64,000 nucleotides of DNA, from contig NZ_FOQD01000013.1 in the NCBI RefSeq assembly GCF_900113665.1, positions 164,548 through 228,547 of the forward strand, given 5' to 3'. Both the position numbers and the translations under genes were made by a program. A model generated the notes under the pieces. That model saw only the letters and a program-made list of their open reading frames with translations. It made no database searches and was not told the DNA's origin. This document shows positions 53,765 to 63,570 of the stretch, piece by piece. This DNA comes from Planctomicrobium piriforme. GTDB taxonomy: Bacteria; Planctomycetota; Planctomycetia; Planctomycetales; Planctomycetaceae. Numbering within the stretch: the first letter of the stretch is position 1; every line of letters begins with the position of its first letter.

Positions 53765-54556
53765 CTAAAACTTCATCCAGTCGATGCTGCCCATGTATCT
53801 GGATATTGGATTCACTTGATAATTAATTTTGTGCATGCACAAGTTCATCCAGCAAAGCATGTTCAACAATGGTTGATCCTGTTCCGGTTCTATTCGTACA
53901 AAGCCTTTACTTCGATTTCCGGAAACGACTCCAACACCATGAAAAAAGCCATCACCATCTCCAAGGTTGAAAATGCTTCCTCCATCCAGTGTGAAGATGG
54001 CGTCGATCTGATCTGGAATTTCTTTAGCATTCAACGAACACCATTCTCGGACTCGCTGTGCAAGTGTTTCATTCTTGAGCTTTGATTCGAATGCCAAAAG
54101 AAAATATGGCCTCCTCTCGACGAAACGCGGATAGTCGGAATCAGTACTCACGGTTTGTGTCGGCAAAGTCATATCCGGTTTCAGACGCTTGAATTGACTG
54201 GCATTTCTGAGGGCACTCTCTAATTCTTTGCCATCAAGAATCGTCTTCACCTCTGCTGCACACGAAACCCCCTCAATAAAAAAAAGGCCAACTCCTTGGC
54301 TACCATTGATTGGCGGATGTGCGTCATTTGTGATGACAACATCTAGCTGGCGACTCTCATTTCCGATGGAATCTATCACTTCACCTTGCCCAACAGTATG
54401 AATCGGGGGCAAGTACTCTCTCAAGAAGCTCCGCACCACTTCCTCAACGTTGGCGCCTTTGTTTCCCGCGTGTTTGAAGGAGGCACGAATTTCCTCAAGT
54501 CTCAGGATCATCTGCCTCTCAGCATGCTTCAATCGATCTAAAATCCTGCTATTCAT
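53765..54556 (-). CDS. DUF6602 family protein, PD-(D/E)xK nuclease-like
   Basis: A 263-aa soluble protein. AGNKGANVEEVVRSFLREYLPPIHTVGQGEVIDSIGNESRQLDVVITND is the DUF6602 core, and SCAAEVKTILDG supplies the ExK that, with the Asp in QLDVVI, makes a PD-(D/E)xK-like active site. Base composition is much AT-richer than both neighbours, suggesting recent transfer. DUF6602 proteins are scattered in genomes and often found near defence genes; a nuclease role in defence or DNA processing is inferred, not shown. Confidence 0.7.
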   Translation of the reverse strand: MNSRILDRLKHAERQMILRLEEIRASFKHAGNKGANVEEVVRSFLREYLPPIHTVGQGEVIDSIGNESRQLDVVITNDAHPPINGSQGVGLFFIEGVSCAAEVKTILDGKELESALRNASQFKRLKPDMTLPTQTVSTDSDYPRFVERRPYFLLAFESKLKNETLAQRVREWCSLNAKEIPDQIDAIFTLDGGSIFNLGDGDGFFHGVGVVSGNRSKGFVRIEPEQDQPLLNMLCWMNLCMHKINYQVNPISRYMGSIDWMKF

Positions 54557-54886
54557 TTACCGGACCTTGCATCTCTTTGAATCGCGTCTACCGAAAGCTT
54601 ATACAACAAATGCATTGATCAGAAGTGAAGTGGCTATGGGGAGCGTCAACGGCGACCCCACTCGTCAACACCTCTCGAACCATTCCAGTGACGTCGTGAC
54701 GAGTTGAGTTGGGCCGACATTGTCTTACCGTCTCGCTCAATTTTCATGCAGGACAGGCGGTCCCATGCGCCGGCGATTCTGCCCCTGGCATGTACCGTTA
54801 AAGCCAGAAATCTTCTTGAAGTCCACCCATCAACATGCTCAAATGGATGCCTCTCCTGGATCTCCCTCCTGACAGGCCTGCCGGAC
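54557..54886. other. Intergenic region without recognised gene
   Basis: A divergent 330-bp gap between the DUF6602 gene and the DUF1552 gene. The open frame that continues into the DUF1552 gene is not used because the Tat signal begins at 54887. No strong repeat is seen; promoters for both genes are expected here. Confidence 0.35.
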
Positions 54887-56290
54887 ATGTCGAAATCGCT
54901 GCGAATCTCGCGTCGGACGTTGCTCAAAGGGGTCGGTGCGGCTGTGGCGTTGCCGTGGCTGGAGATCATGAGTCGGACCACGGCATTGGGGGGCACGGTG
55001 GGACAGCCGCCGGTGCGGATGGGGTTTTTCTATGTTCCCAACGGCATCCACATGGCCAACTGGAAGCCGGCCGAGGCAGGTGCATTGGGCGAGTTGCCGC
55101 CGATCCTCAAGGGGCTCGAACCGGTCAAACAGAAGACGCTGGTGCTCAGCAATCTCGCGGCCGATCACTGCAATGGTAACGGGGCAGCACATGAACCCTC
55201 CGGCGGAGGGTTCCTCGTTGGCAAGAAGTGCAAGCATTCCGAAGTGCCTGAGGTCGGTGGAGTGTCGGTCGATCAGGTCGCCGCCCAGGAGATCGGGCTG
55301 CGGACACCGGTCGATTCGCTCTCGCTCGGCATTGATCCCGGGCATCGGGGCGATCACGGTTACAGCGGCACTTATATGTCGCACATCTCCTGGCGAAGCA
55401 AGACGACTCCGACATCGCTCGAACTGAATCCCAAGCAGCTTTACGACCGCCTCTTCCGCGGCAAGGCGCTGCGACGGCCAGACTGGAACGCCCAAAATGA
55501 AATCGCGGCCGCTCCGTCGAACTCGGTGGAAGCGAGCGTGCTGGACCTGGTGCAGGAAGAGACTCGATCGCTGCAGCGACAGTTGGGTTATTCCGACCGC
55601 CGGAAGCTCGAAGAATATCTCGACGGTTTGCGGAACATCGAACGCCGCATCGATCAGGCGAGCGCCGACAGCCATTCGCATCATCAGGACGACTTCAAGA
55701 AAGACCCGTTGGCCGATGCAGACGAACCAGACCTGCCGAGCCTGATCATTCCCGACGGCAAAGGGATTCCGTCGGTCTACAGCGATCATGTGAATCTCAT
55801 GCTGGACATCATGACGCTGGCGTTTCAGACCGACACGACGCGAGTTGGCACGTTCATGTTCTCTTACGAGAAGTCCGGCCGCGCGTACCCGCAAATCGAG
55901 GCGCCCGGTTCGCACCATTCCACTTCGCATCACGGCGGCAAAGCAGAGAACCACGACCAGTTGAGGCGGATCAACGCCCACCATGTGGAACTGTTCGCGC
56001 GGATGCTGCAGCGGATGTCGCAGATCGAAGAAGGGGCCGGCACGCTGCTCGACAACGTCCTGCTCTGCTACGGCTCAGGTATCAGCGACGGCAACAAACA
56101 CAATCATGACGACCTGCCGATCATCCTGGCCGGCGGCGCAGGCGGGAAGATCCAAGGCGGACGACACATCGTCTACCCCGCGAAGACGCCGATCTGCAAT
56201 CTGTATGTCGACATGTTGAACCGTTGCGGGGTGCAGCGCGATCGGTTCGGAGACAGCACCGGACGGCTGGGAGAGCTGGCGGGGAGTTGA
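54887..56290 (+). CDS. DUF1552 domain protein, Tat-exported
   Basis: A 467-aa planctomycete-typical protein. The N-terminus is a twin-arginine signal (RISRRTLLKGVGAAVALPWLE), and the start MSKSL at 54887 is chosen to fit it. The body has the DUF1552 pattern: MGFFYVPNGIHMANWKP, GGGFLVGKKCKHSE, SVDQVAAQEIG, DTTRVGTFMFSYEKSGR, HHSTSHHGGK and LLCYGSGISDGNKHNHDDLPIILAG. It relates to the DUF1501/alkaline-phosphatase-like group but the reaction is unknown. Followed after 93 bp by the DUF1592 gene; the two are a common planctomycete pair. Confidence 0.9.
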   Translation: MSKSLRISRRTLLKGVGAAVALPWLEIMSRTTALGGTVGQPPVRMGFFYVPNGIHMANWKPAEAGALGELPPILKGLEPVKQKTLVLSNLAADHCNGNGAAHEPSGGGFLVGKKCKHSEVPEVGGVSVDQVAAQEIGLRTPVDSLSLGIDPGHRGDHGYSGTYMSHISWRSKTTPTSLELNPKQLYDRLFRGKALRRPDWNAQNEIAAAPSNSVEASVLDLVQEETRSLQRQLGYSDRRKLEEYLDGLRNIERRIDQASADSHSHHQDDFKKDPLADADEPDLPSLIIPDGKGIPSVYSDHVNLMLDIMTLAFQTDTTRVGTFMFSYEKSGRAYPQIEAPGSHHSTSHHGGKAENHDQLRRINAHHVELFARMLQRMSQIEEGAGTLLDNVLLCYGSGISDGNKHNHDDLPIILAGGAGGKIQGGRHIVYPAKTPICNLYVDMLNRCGVQRDRFGDSTGRLGELAGS

Positions 56291-56383
56291 GGGTTGAGTG
56301 CTGAGAGTTGTGTGTCCAGTGATGACGCACGACTCTGCATTTTCCTTCAACCATCAACCTTAAACCTTCAACCATTCCCCCCT

Positions 56384-58279
56384 ATGTCGCTAAAGCCGCT
56401 CTTTCTCGTTGCCTGCTGCTGCGGCGTGATGTCTTCCTTGGCGTTCGCGCAGCCGGGGCGGGATAAGGATCCGCTGTCGTGGGATCGCAATATCCATGGC
56501 CTGCTGCAACGGTACTGCTTCCGTTGTCATTCATCGAACAGTCCGAAAGGGGATGTCGATCTCGCGCAGGACGTTGACCCGCGATTGATTCTTGAGCATC
56601 GCAGCGTCTGGGAAACCGCCGCCAGTCTGATCGAATCGAAGGAGATGCCGCCGGAGAAGGCGAAGCAGCCCTCGGACGAAGAACGGGCACTGCTTGTCAA
56701 GTTTCTTAACGAAACCCTGAACAGTCTCGACTGCGCCGCACTGCAGGAACCGGGTCCGCCGACGCTACGACGCCTGAACCGCACCGAGTACGACAACTCG
56801 GTACTCGACCTGACAGGTCTCGATCTGAAACTGGGAGAGAACTTTCCGCCTGACCCGAGCGGCTTTGGTTTCGACAACATCGGCGATGTCCTCACGCTCT
56901 CGCCGGTTCAAGTCGAGCAGTACCACACCGCCGCGCGAACGATTGTTCGTGAGCTGATCGACTCACCCCAGAAGAATCCGGCAGCATATCAACTCGTGTT
57001 GTTCGAGCAGCCGGGCGAGAAGCGTGCGGAGCGAGACGTTGCGAAGAATGTGATCTCGCGGTTTGCGACTCGGGCGTATCGACGGCCGGTCGAGCCCGCG
57101 ACTGTCGATCGTCTGTTGGTGATCTACGACAAAGCCCGTGAGCAGCAGCAGAGCCATGATCAGGCGGTCGGGCACATGCTCACGGCGGTGCTGATCTCTC
57201 CGCATTTTCTGATGCGGCTGGAACGGAATCAGCCGGAAGCGAGCGACCCCTACCCCGTTGACGACTTCGAACTGGCGACGCGACTGAGTTACTTCCTCTG
57301 GTCCCGCCCGCCGGATGACACGCTGCTGAAGCTGGCCGCTGAACGACGGCTGAGCGATGAGAAAGTGCTGGAAGAACAAACCCGTCGCATGCTCGCCGAT
57401 CCGCGCAGCGCCGCCCTGGTCGACAACTTCTTCGGCCAATGGCTCGGCCTGCGGGATGTCGCCTCGCACCAGCCAGACAAGAAACTCTTCCCGGAGTTCG
57501 ATGAATCGCTGCGGCAGGCGATGCAGAGTGAAGTCAACCGGCTGATTGCCGAGATCGTGCAACAGGGCCGGCCCCTGACGGAGCTGGTCGATTCAAGTTA
57601 CACCTACCTCAACGGGCCGCTGTCGAAGCTATACGGGATCGACGGAGTCAGCGGCGAGCAGATGCAACGGGTCGAGCTGAAGTCTCGTCAGCGCGGAGGC
57701 ATCCTGACCTCGGCCGCGGTGTTGATGGCGCAGGCAGACCCTGGCCGAACAAACGTTCCACGTCGCGGCAATTATGTTGCCGACCGGATTCTCGGCACGC
57801 CGCCCCCTCCGCCGCCGCCAGTCATTCCGCCGCTCGAAGATGCTGGGAAAGGGAGCGGTAAAACGCTGACGCTCCGCGAACTGCTGGAGATTCACCGTCG
57901 CAATCCTGAGTGCGCCAGTTGCCATGCGAAGATCGACCCGCTGGGTTTCAGCCTGGAGAACTACGACGCCATCGGACGCTGGCGCGAACAGGAATCCGGT
58001 CAGCCGATTAACGCGTCAGGCGAACTGCCAGGCGGCCGCAAGTTCAGCGGACCTGTCGAGCTGAAAGACATTCTGCTCGAACAGAAGCATGCCTTCGCAA
58101 GAAACCTCGCCAAAAACATGCTGATCTATGCACTCGGTCGCGGGTTGCATGCCGAAGATGAATGCGTCATTCGCGCCGCGGTATCAGCGGCCGAGCAGAA
58201 CGAAGACAAGCTGTCGGAATTGATCGTGTCGATTGTGAAGAGCGTGCCGTTCCGGTATCGCCGCAATGCAGAATTGTGA
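56384..58279 (+). CDS. DUF1592/DUF1588 planctomycete cytochrome-type protein
   Basis: A 631-aa exported protein. After a signal peptide (MSLKPLFLVACCCGVMSSLAFA) comes a c-type cytochrome-like segment with YCFRCHSSN, then DUF1587 (LRRLNRTEYDNSVLDLTGLD), DUF1595 (FATRAYRRPVEP), DUF1592 (LISPHFLMRLERN...ATRLSYFLWSRPPDD), DUF1588 (RRGNYVADRILGTPPPPPPP and a second CASCHAKIDPLGF) and DUF1585 at the C-terminus. Both CxxCH sites suggest covalent haem. It is thought to work with the DUF1552 partner in the periplasm, perhaps on polysaccharides; substrate unknown. Confidence 0.92.
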   Translation: MSLKPLFLVACCCGVMSSLAFAQPGRDKDPLSWDRNIHGLLQRYCFRCHSSNSPKGDVDLAQDVDPRLILEHRSVWETAASLIESKEMPPEKAKQPSDEERALLVKFLNETLNSLDCAALQEPGPPTLRRLNRTEYDNSVLDLTGLDLKLGENFPPDPSGFGFDNIGDVLTLSPVQVEQYHTAARTIVRELIDSPQKNPAAYQLVLFEQPGEKRAERDVAKNVISRFATRAYRRPVEPATVDRLLVIYDKAREQQQSHDQAVGHMLTAVLISPHFLMRLERNQPEASDPYPVDDFELATRLSYFLWSRPPDDTLLKLAAERRLSDEKVLEEQTRRMLADPRSAALVDNFFGQWLGLRDVASHQPDKKLFPEFDESLRQAMQSEVNRLIAEIVQQGRPLTELVDSSYTYLNGPLSKLYGIDGVSGEQMQRVELKSRQRGGILTSAAVLMAQADPGRTNVPRRGNYVADRILGTPPPPPPPVIPPLEDAGKGSGKTLTLRELLEIHRRNPECASCHAKIDPLGFSLENYDAIGRWREQESGQPINASGELPGGRKFSGPVELKDILLEQKHAFARNLAKNMLIYALGRGLHAEDECVIRAAVSAAEQNEDKLSELIVSIVKSVPFRYRRNAEL

Positions 58280-58294
58280 CCGCCCCCCTTTGTC

Positions 58295-59731
58295 TCAACT
58301 CGCAATGTCCTTGATGACATGGGCAGGATTCACCCCGGTGAGGCGGTAGTCGAGTCCCTGAAATCGCACGCTGAGCTGTTCGTGATTCAGCCCCAGCTGG
58401 TGCAGGATTGTCGCGTGCAGATCGCGAACGTGACAGGGATTCTCGGCCACGCCGAAACCAAGTTCGTCCGTTTCGCCATAAGTCATTCCCGGCTTGAATC
58501 CGCCGCCTGCGAACCACATGGTGAAGGCATCGATGTGGTGATTGCGGCCTGTCTTCTCTCGATTTTCTCCCATCGGCGTGCGGCCGAACTCGCCTCCCCA
58601 AATCACGATCGTGTCTTCCAGCAGCCCGCGTGATTTGAGATCGTGAATGAGTGCGGCACACGGCTGGTCGACCTGTTTCACGACTTTGGGGAAATCGTCT
58701 TCGAGCGTCTCGCCCACTCCGCCGTGGCTGTCCCAGTTGGTGTGATACAACTGCACGAAGCGGACTCCGCGTTCGACGAGACGCCGCGCGAGCAGGCAGT
58801 TACGGGCGAAGCTCGATTCGTTCGGTTCCTTGATGCCGTAGAGATCGAAGGTCGACTGGCTTTCGCTGCCGGTGTCCATCAGTTCCGGAGCGCTGGTCTG
58901 CATCCGGTAGGCCATTTCATACGCGTTGATGCGAGTTGCGATTTCCTGATCGCCGGTTTCGACAAGCTGCTTGAGATTCAGTTCGCGAACGACGTCGATC
59001 ACCTCGCGCTGCTGTGCAGCGCTGACTCCGCCGGGTGTCGTGAGACTGAGAATCGGCTCCCCTTGATTACGAAGCGGCACCCCCTGATAGGTGCTCGGCA
59101 GCATGCCGCTTCCCCACAGGCTCGCTCCACCGCGAGGACCGCGCGGGCCGCTTTGCAGCACCACAAAGCCGGGCAAGTCGCTGGAAGCGCTTCCGAGTCC
59201 ATAGGTGAGCCAGGCCCCCATGCTGGGGCGGCCGAACTGCCCTGTCCCGGTGTTCATGAAGAGCTTGGCCGGAGCATGATTGAACAAGTCGGTCTTACAG
59301 GTTTTGACGAAACACAAATCGTCGGCCACCTGAGCGGTGTAAGGCAGCATCTCGCTGATCCAGGCTCCGCTCTCACCCACCTGTTGAAAAGTTTTGCGCG
59401 TCCCCAGCAAGTTCATGCCGTTGCTGGTGTTCATGAACGCGAAACGTTTCCCTTCCACATAGCTTTGAGGAATCGGTTGCCCATTGAGTTCCTGCAACTT
59501 CGGCTTGTAGTCGAACAGCTCCAGTTGCGACGGACCGCCGGCCATGAACAGGAAGATCACGTTCTTCGCTTTGGCAGGAAAATGCGGCTGCCTGGGTTCG
59601 AGCGGGTTTCGCGTTGCGGGAGCGGCAGCCAGACGGCCATTCGACATCAACGACGCGAGCGCCAGGCCGCCGATGCCCATCGAGCATTGACTGAAGAAAT
59701 GACGCCGCGTTTGTTGAAGGAGTTCGTGCAT
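58295..59731 (-). CDS. DUF1501 domain protein, Tat-exported
   Basis: A 478-aa protein of the alkaline phosphatase/sulfatase-like superfamily. The N-terminus is a Tat-like signal (QQTRRHFFSQCSMGIGGLALASL). The body has KNVIFLFMAGGPSQLELFDYKP, GAWLTYGLGSASSDLPGFVVLQSG, LLARRLVERGVRFVQLYHTNWDSHGG and FGRTPMGENREKTGRNHH with the metal-type His/Asp residues. The ATG at 59731 is 5 nt after the stop of the DUF1553 gene, so they are one operon; this pair recurs in many copies in planctomycetes. The substrate is unknown. Confidence 0.92.
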   Translation of the reverse strand: MHELLQQTRRHFFSQCSMGIGGLALASLMSNGRLAAAPATRNPLEPRQPHFPAKAKNVIFLFMAGGPSQLELFDYKPKLQELNGQPIPQSYVEGKRFAFMNTSNGMNLLGTRKTFQQVGESGAWISEMLPYTAQVADDLCFVKTCKTDLFNHAPAKLFMNTGTGQFGRPSMGAWLTYGLGSASSDLPGFVVLQSGPRGPRGGASLWGSGMLPSTYQGVPLRNQGEPILSLTTPGGVSAAQQREVIDVVRELNLKQLVETGDQEIATRINAYEMAYRMQTSAPELMDTGSESQSTFDLYGIKEPNESSFARNCLLARRLVERGVRFVQLYHTNWDSHGGVGETLEDDFPKVVKQVDQPCAALIHDLKSRGLLEDTIVIWGGEFGRTPMGENREKTGRNHHIDAFTMWFAGGGFKPGMTYGETDELGFGVAENPCHVRDLHATILHQLGLNHEQLSVRFQGLDYRLTGVNPAHVIKDIAS

Positions 59732-59736
59732 GGGGA

Positions 59737-62058
59737 TCAATCGCGGGTCACAGTTTCGTCGAGATTCAAAAGTACGCGGGCCGCACTGAGCGTGTCGAGA
59801 CTGCCGAGCAGTTTGAGTTCGTCGGTCGTGGGATGTCGAGACGTGCAGCGTCGGAACGCTTGTTCGAGTCCCTGTTTCTCAATCACCTGTTGCAGAGCGG
59901 TTGCGAATTCAAAACAGGCGATGTCATTGAGCAGCGTGAGCGCCTGCAGCGGCGTGTTGCTGCGGATGCGGCGAGTACAAGTACTCTGACCGTCCGGAGC
60001 GTCGAACACCGTTAATGACGGCGGCGGCGTGGCGCGATAGACGAAGGTATACAGCCCTCGCCGATAACGATCGGGGCCTTCGCTCGCTTTCCAGGCCCGT
60101 TTCACCTGCCCCAGGCCCATGACTCCCTCGGGGATCGGCGGATAAACCGGAGGGCCGCCCATCTTTTCCGAGAGCAGGCCGCAGGCGGTGAGTGCGGAGT
60201 CACGGACGATCTCCGCGTCGAGCCGCAGCCGCTGTTGCCGACCCAATAAGTAATTGTGAGGGTCTTTCTCCTTGAGTTCCGGGCGGACTGTTGATGACTG
60301 CCGATAAGTTTGCGATGTGACAATCAGCCGGTGCATCTCCTTCAGGCTCCAGTCGCGCGCGATGAACTCACGCGCCAGCCAGTCGAGCAATTCGGGATGC
60401 GAAGGCAACGAACCCTGCGAGCCGAAATCATTTTCGGTCTCCACGATCCCCCGTCCAAAATACTGCTGCCAGACCCGATTCATGATGACGCGGGCTGTTA
60501 ATGGGTTGTCGGGACTGACGATCCACCGCGCGAGATCGAGACGATTGTTGCGGCCCGTTTCGCTTTGATAGGCATGCAGCACGGCTGGCGTGCCGGGACT
60601 GACTTCGTCGGCCGGCCGCGTGAAGTCCCCTTTGATGTAGACGGTGGTCTTCCGCGGCTCGGCACGTTCCTTGAGAACCATCGTCGTGACGCCGGTCTTC
60701 AATTCAGCCGCCGCCGCTTTATGCGGTTCGTACAGAGCCCGATACATCTGGTCGGCAGCGCCGGGACCGGCCGCAAAGACAGCCGCGTTTTCAGTGACGG
60801 TTCGCTTTTCGTAAGGCTTCGCCAGGATCGCCTTGAGCCCTTTGTGATTCTTGGTGAGCGAGGGTTCCTTCAGCTCGGATTCCCACAGCAATTGTGATGG
60901 CTTCTGCTGTTCGAGGTACGCCGCCAGACTCGATTCCAGTCGTTCGAGTTCTGCCTGCAGTCGTGCGACATCGAAGCTGGGGTCGCTGACCTTCAGCGTC
61001 GGCTCCTCCTGGTTATTCAGAAACGCGAACAGCCGGTAATACTCTTTCTGCTCGATCGGATCGAACTTGTGGTCGTGGCACTGGGCACAGCCGATGGTCA
61101 GTCCCAGCCAGACCGTGCCTGTCGTTGCCACTCGATCGAAGATGCTGTCGATGCGAAACTGCTCTTCGTCGATCCCCCCTTCCTGATTGATCGCGGTGTT
61201 GCGGTGAAACCCGGTGGCGACCTTCTGGTCTTCGGTGGCGTTCGGCAACAGGTCGCCGGCCAGTTGCTCGATGGTGAACTCATCGAACGGCAGGTCGGCA
61301 TTGAATGCATTCACCACCCAATCCCGATACTTCCAGATCGAACGGGGAGCGTCGATCGAATAGCCGTTGCTGTCGGCATAGCGTGCCTGATCGAGCCACC
61401 ATCTCCCCCAGCGTTCGCCGTAATGCGGACTCTCCAGCAGTCTGTCAACCAGGTCGGCATAGGCGGCCTCGGGATCTTCCGCAACGGCAGCCGTGAAAGC
61501 GTCAATCTCCTCTGGGGTGGGGGGCAGACCGATCAGATCCAAGGAGACGCGCCGAATCAGCTTCTCCGGGCCTGCTTGCCCTGACATCGTGAGTCCGACC
61601 TTCTTCAATTCCTGCCCGATGAAGTAATCGATTGCGGCGCTGCCAGTCGCTTGAATCTCCGGGGGCTTCGGTGGAATGAACGCCCAGTGTGTTTCGTACG
61701 GCGCGCCCTGATCGATCCATCCTTTGATCAAAGCCCGTTGAGCTTCGGTGAGCGGGGCCTTGTGAGCCGTCGGCGGCGGCATCACGACGTCGGGGTCAGT
61801 GCTGACAATGCGCGTCCACAATTCCGACGCTGCCGCTTTGCCTGGCACAATCGCCTGTACGCCGTCCCGCACAGCGGTGGCATCTGCGAACGTATCCAGC
61901 CTCAACCCGGCCTCACGATGCTTGGGATCGAACCCATGACAGGCGAAACAGTTCTCGGAGAGGATGGGCCGGATCTGGCGATTGAACGAAATGGCCTCCG
62001 CCCCATGCAATGATGAGACGCAGGCGAGCCAGAACACCAGAAATGTCGAGCGAGACAT
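59737..62058 (-). CDS. DUF1549/DUF1553 planctomycete cytochrome C protein
   Basis: A 773-aa exported protein. A signal sequence ([25 protein letters not shown] 62058; an ATG at 62100 adds 14 residues) precedes a PSCyt1 domain with [16 protein letters not shown]. The DUF1549 (PSCyt2) domain follows, with [22 protein letters not shown] and [16 protein letters not shown], a second [12 protein letters not shown], and a DUF1553 (PSD1) C-terminal domain with [24 protein letters not shown]. Two CxxCH sites indicate haem. Coupled to the DUF1501 gene; the pair is a hallmark of planctomycetes. Confidence 0.92.
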   Translation of the reverse strand: MSRSTFLVFWLACVSSLHGAEAISFNRQIRPILSENCFACHGFDPKHREAGLRLDTFADATAVRDGVQAIVPGKAAASELWTRIVSTDPDVVMPPPTAHKAPLTEAQRALIKGWIDQGAPYETHWAFIPPKPPEIQATGSAAIDYFIGQELKKVGLTMSGQAGPEKLIRRVSLDLIGLPPTPEEIDAFTAAVAEDPEAAYADLVDRLLESPHYGERWGRWWLDQARYADSNGYSIDAPRSIWKYRDWVVNAFNADLPFDEFTIEQLAGDLLPNATEDQKVATGFHRNTAINQEGGIDEEQFRIDSIFDRVATTGTVWLGLTIGCAQCHDHKFDPIEQKEYYRLFAFLNNQEEPTLKVSDPSFDVARLQAELERLESSLAAYLEQQKPSQLLWESELKEPSLTKNHKGLKAILAKPYEKRTVTENAAVFAAGPGAADQMYRALYEPHKAAAAELKTGVTTMVLKERAEPRKTTVYIKGDFTRPADEVSPGTPAVLHAYQSETGRNNRLDLARWIVSPDNPLTARVIMNRVWQQYFGRGIVETENDFGSQGSLPSHPELLDWLAREFIARDWSLKEMHRLIVTSQTYRQSSTVRPELKEKDPHNYLLGRQQRLRLDAEIVRDSALTACGLLSEKMGGPPVYPPIPEGVMGLGQVKRAWKASEGPDRYRRGLYTFVYRATPPPSLTVFDAPDGQSTCTRRIRSNTPLQALTLLNDIACFEFATALQQVIEKQGLEQAFRRCTSRHPTTDELKLLGSLDTLSAARVLLNLDETVTRD

Positions 62059-62290
62059 GGCGCACTTCGGCGAAGCTGGAAGGACCGAGAGGAACTTCAT
62101 TTATACCCGATCTTGGCGTCTTGCAGCCAATCCGCTCTCGGTTTTTGAACGCAAACACTGGCGGAGACCAACCGCATTGACAGGTTCCCGGCTGTCATTG
62201 GAAGATCCCCGCCCGACTCAGGAAACAGGGGGGACTGACGTCCCCCGCTCGACAGGTTTTGAAATCTGTTTTAGTCATCGAGAGTTGAGA

Positions 62291-62977
62291 ATGCCGGATC
62301 AGACACGGATTGTCGCCCCTGGGCCGACGGAAAGACAGGTTCGCACGGCTGACGGCAAGTTGCTGCAGGCGCCGGCTGACTGGGAATTGTTGCCGCCAGG
62401 TGACGCCGGGCTGACTCGACGAGTGAAAGCCGCCGGACCCACCTGGACGGTGCAGGAGAAGAAAGGTCGCAAGCTCTTTTCACGCGGAGTGTGGGCGCCG
62501 TCGGAGCGAATTGCCGCCATTCGGGCCGAACTGGAATTGGAGCGTGGGACAGACGCCTACGCCAAACGTCGAGTGGCGGACTCGGCGCGGCGTGAACGCA
62601 AGCAGTCGGAATATGTGGAAGACTTTCAGGGAACAGTGCTGACGTTCCTGCGATTCAACGCCCGGCATGCCGCGTTCGCTGAACGACTGGCTGCGGCGGT
62701 CACGCTGCATGCAACTCCGGTCGGAAGCGGAACCGTGGCTCGGACGCAGCGAATTCCCATCGAACAACGAGCCGAATCGGCGGTCATTGCCTGGCTGCGG
62801 CATCAGACCACCGGCTATGACCACCTGCACATTCCCCGAGTGAAAGGGAAGCGCCGTGAAGTCCGCCGGCAGCTAGCCGAGGAATCTCGCAAGCTGCTGC
62901 AGAAGTATCGAGAAGGACGCGACATTGACAGCACCTGTCCGCTGCAACAGGCTTTAGCGAACAAGCCTGCACCCTAG
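62291..62977 (+). CDS. DUF2293 domain protein
   Basis: A 228-aa basic protein. The C-terminal half (about 115-205) has the DUF2293 pattern: LTFLRFNARHAAFAERLAAAVTLHATPVGSGTVARTQRIPIEQRAESAVIAWLRHQTTGYDHLHIPR and then REVRRQLAEESRKLL. The N-terminal half (about 1-90) is a small domain with ADWELLPPGDAGLTRRVKAAGPTW. The ATG at 62291 is preferred because the longer frame starts inside the divergent gene region. DUF2293 is found in bacteria and fungi; function unknown. Confidence 0.75.
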   Translation: MPDQTRIVAPGPTERQVRTADGKLLQAPADWELLPPGDAGLTRRVKAAGPTWTVQEKKGRKLFSRGVWAPSERIAAIRAELELERGTDAYAKRRVADSARRERKQSEYVEDFQGTVLTFLRFNARHAAFAERLAAAVTLHATPVGSGTVARTQRIPIEQRAESAVIAWLRHQTTGYDHLHIPRVKGKRREVRRQLAEESRKLLQKYREGRDIDSTCPLQQALANKPAP

Positions 62978-63117
62978 TGCGGCCAATGGCCGCAACCAAA
63001 GGAGTCAGGGGCCGGGGGTCAGGGGCCAGCGAAATTCAATGAATGAACCCGGCCGATCCCTGTGTCGGCCGACCTCCTCTAATCGAATCCCCCTATCCCC
63101 TTTGGCCTGAATTCGCC

Positions 63118-63570
63118 ATGCAGATCTGGGTTGATGCCGACGCCTGTCCTCGCGAGATCAAGGAGCTGCTGTTTCGCGCTGCGCTGCGGACGCAGACCAG
63201 GGTCACGCTGGTGGCGAATCAGCCGCTGCCGACGCCCAAATCCAGCTTGATCGACAGCCTGCTGGTGCCAGGCGGCATGAACGTCGCCGATCGCCGGATT
63301 GTGGAGCTGGTGCAGCGAGGCGATCTGGTCATCACAGCCGACATCCCGCTGGCGGCGGATGTCGTCGCACAAGGGGGCCAGGCGCTTGATCCACGGGGGG
63401 AGCTGTACACGGCCGAGAACGTCGGCTCGCGATTGGCGGCGAGAAACCTGATGGACGAACTGCGGGGAGGGGGCCAGATCACCGGCGGACCGTCCAATTT
63501 CAGCACCAAAGACAGGCAGGCCTTCGCAAACCAGCTCGACCGCTGGCTGACCGCGGCGAAGCGAAAATAG
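63118..63570 (+). CDS. YaiI/YqxD family protein (UPF0178)
   Basis: A 150-aa protein of the DUF188/YaiI-YqxD family, distantly PIN-like. The start [19 protein letters not shown] is the family signature and fixes the ATG at 63118. [42 protein letters not shown] and [18 protein letters not shown] follow, complete to the C-terminus. Conserved aspartates (Asp6, Asp8 and the ITADIPLA Asp) suggest a metal-dependent nuclease fold, but the activity is not established. Confidence 0.9.
   Translation: MQIWVDADACPREIKELLFRAALRTQTRVTLVANQPLPTPKSSLIDSLLVPGGMNVADRRIVELVQRGDLVITADIPLAADVVAQGGQALDPRGELYTAENVGSRLAARNLMDELRGGGQITGGPSNFSTKDRQAFANQLDRWLTAAKRK

Noticed and set aside
53651..54085. A plus-strand frame over the end of the DUF6602 gene
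   Set aside because: It is antisense to a gene with recognised motifs, and its first part only continues random sequence after the glycohydrolase stop.
58643..59989. A 448-codon plus-strand frame opposite the DUF1501 gene
   Set aside because: Antisense shadow; the DUF1501 product has a Tat signal and complete family motifs.
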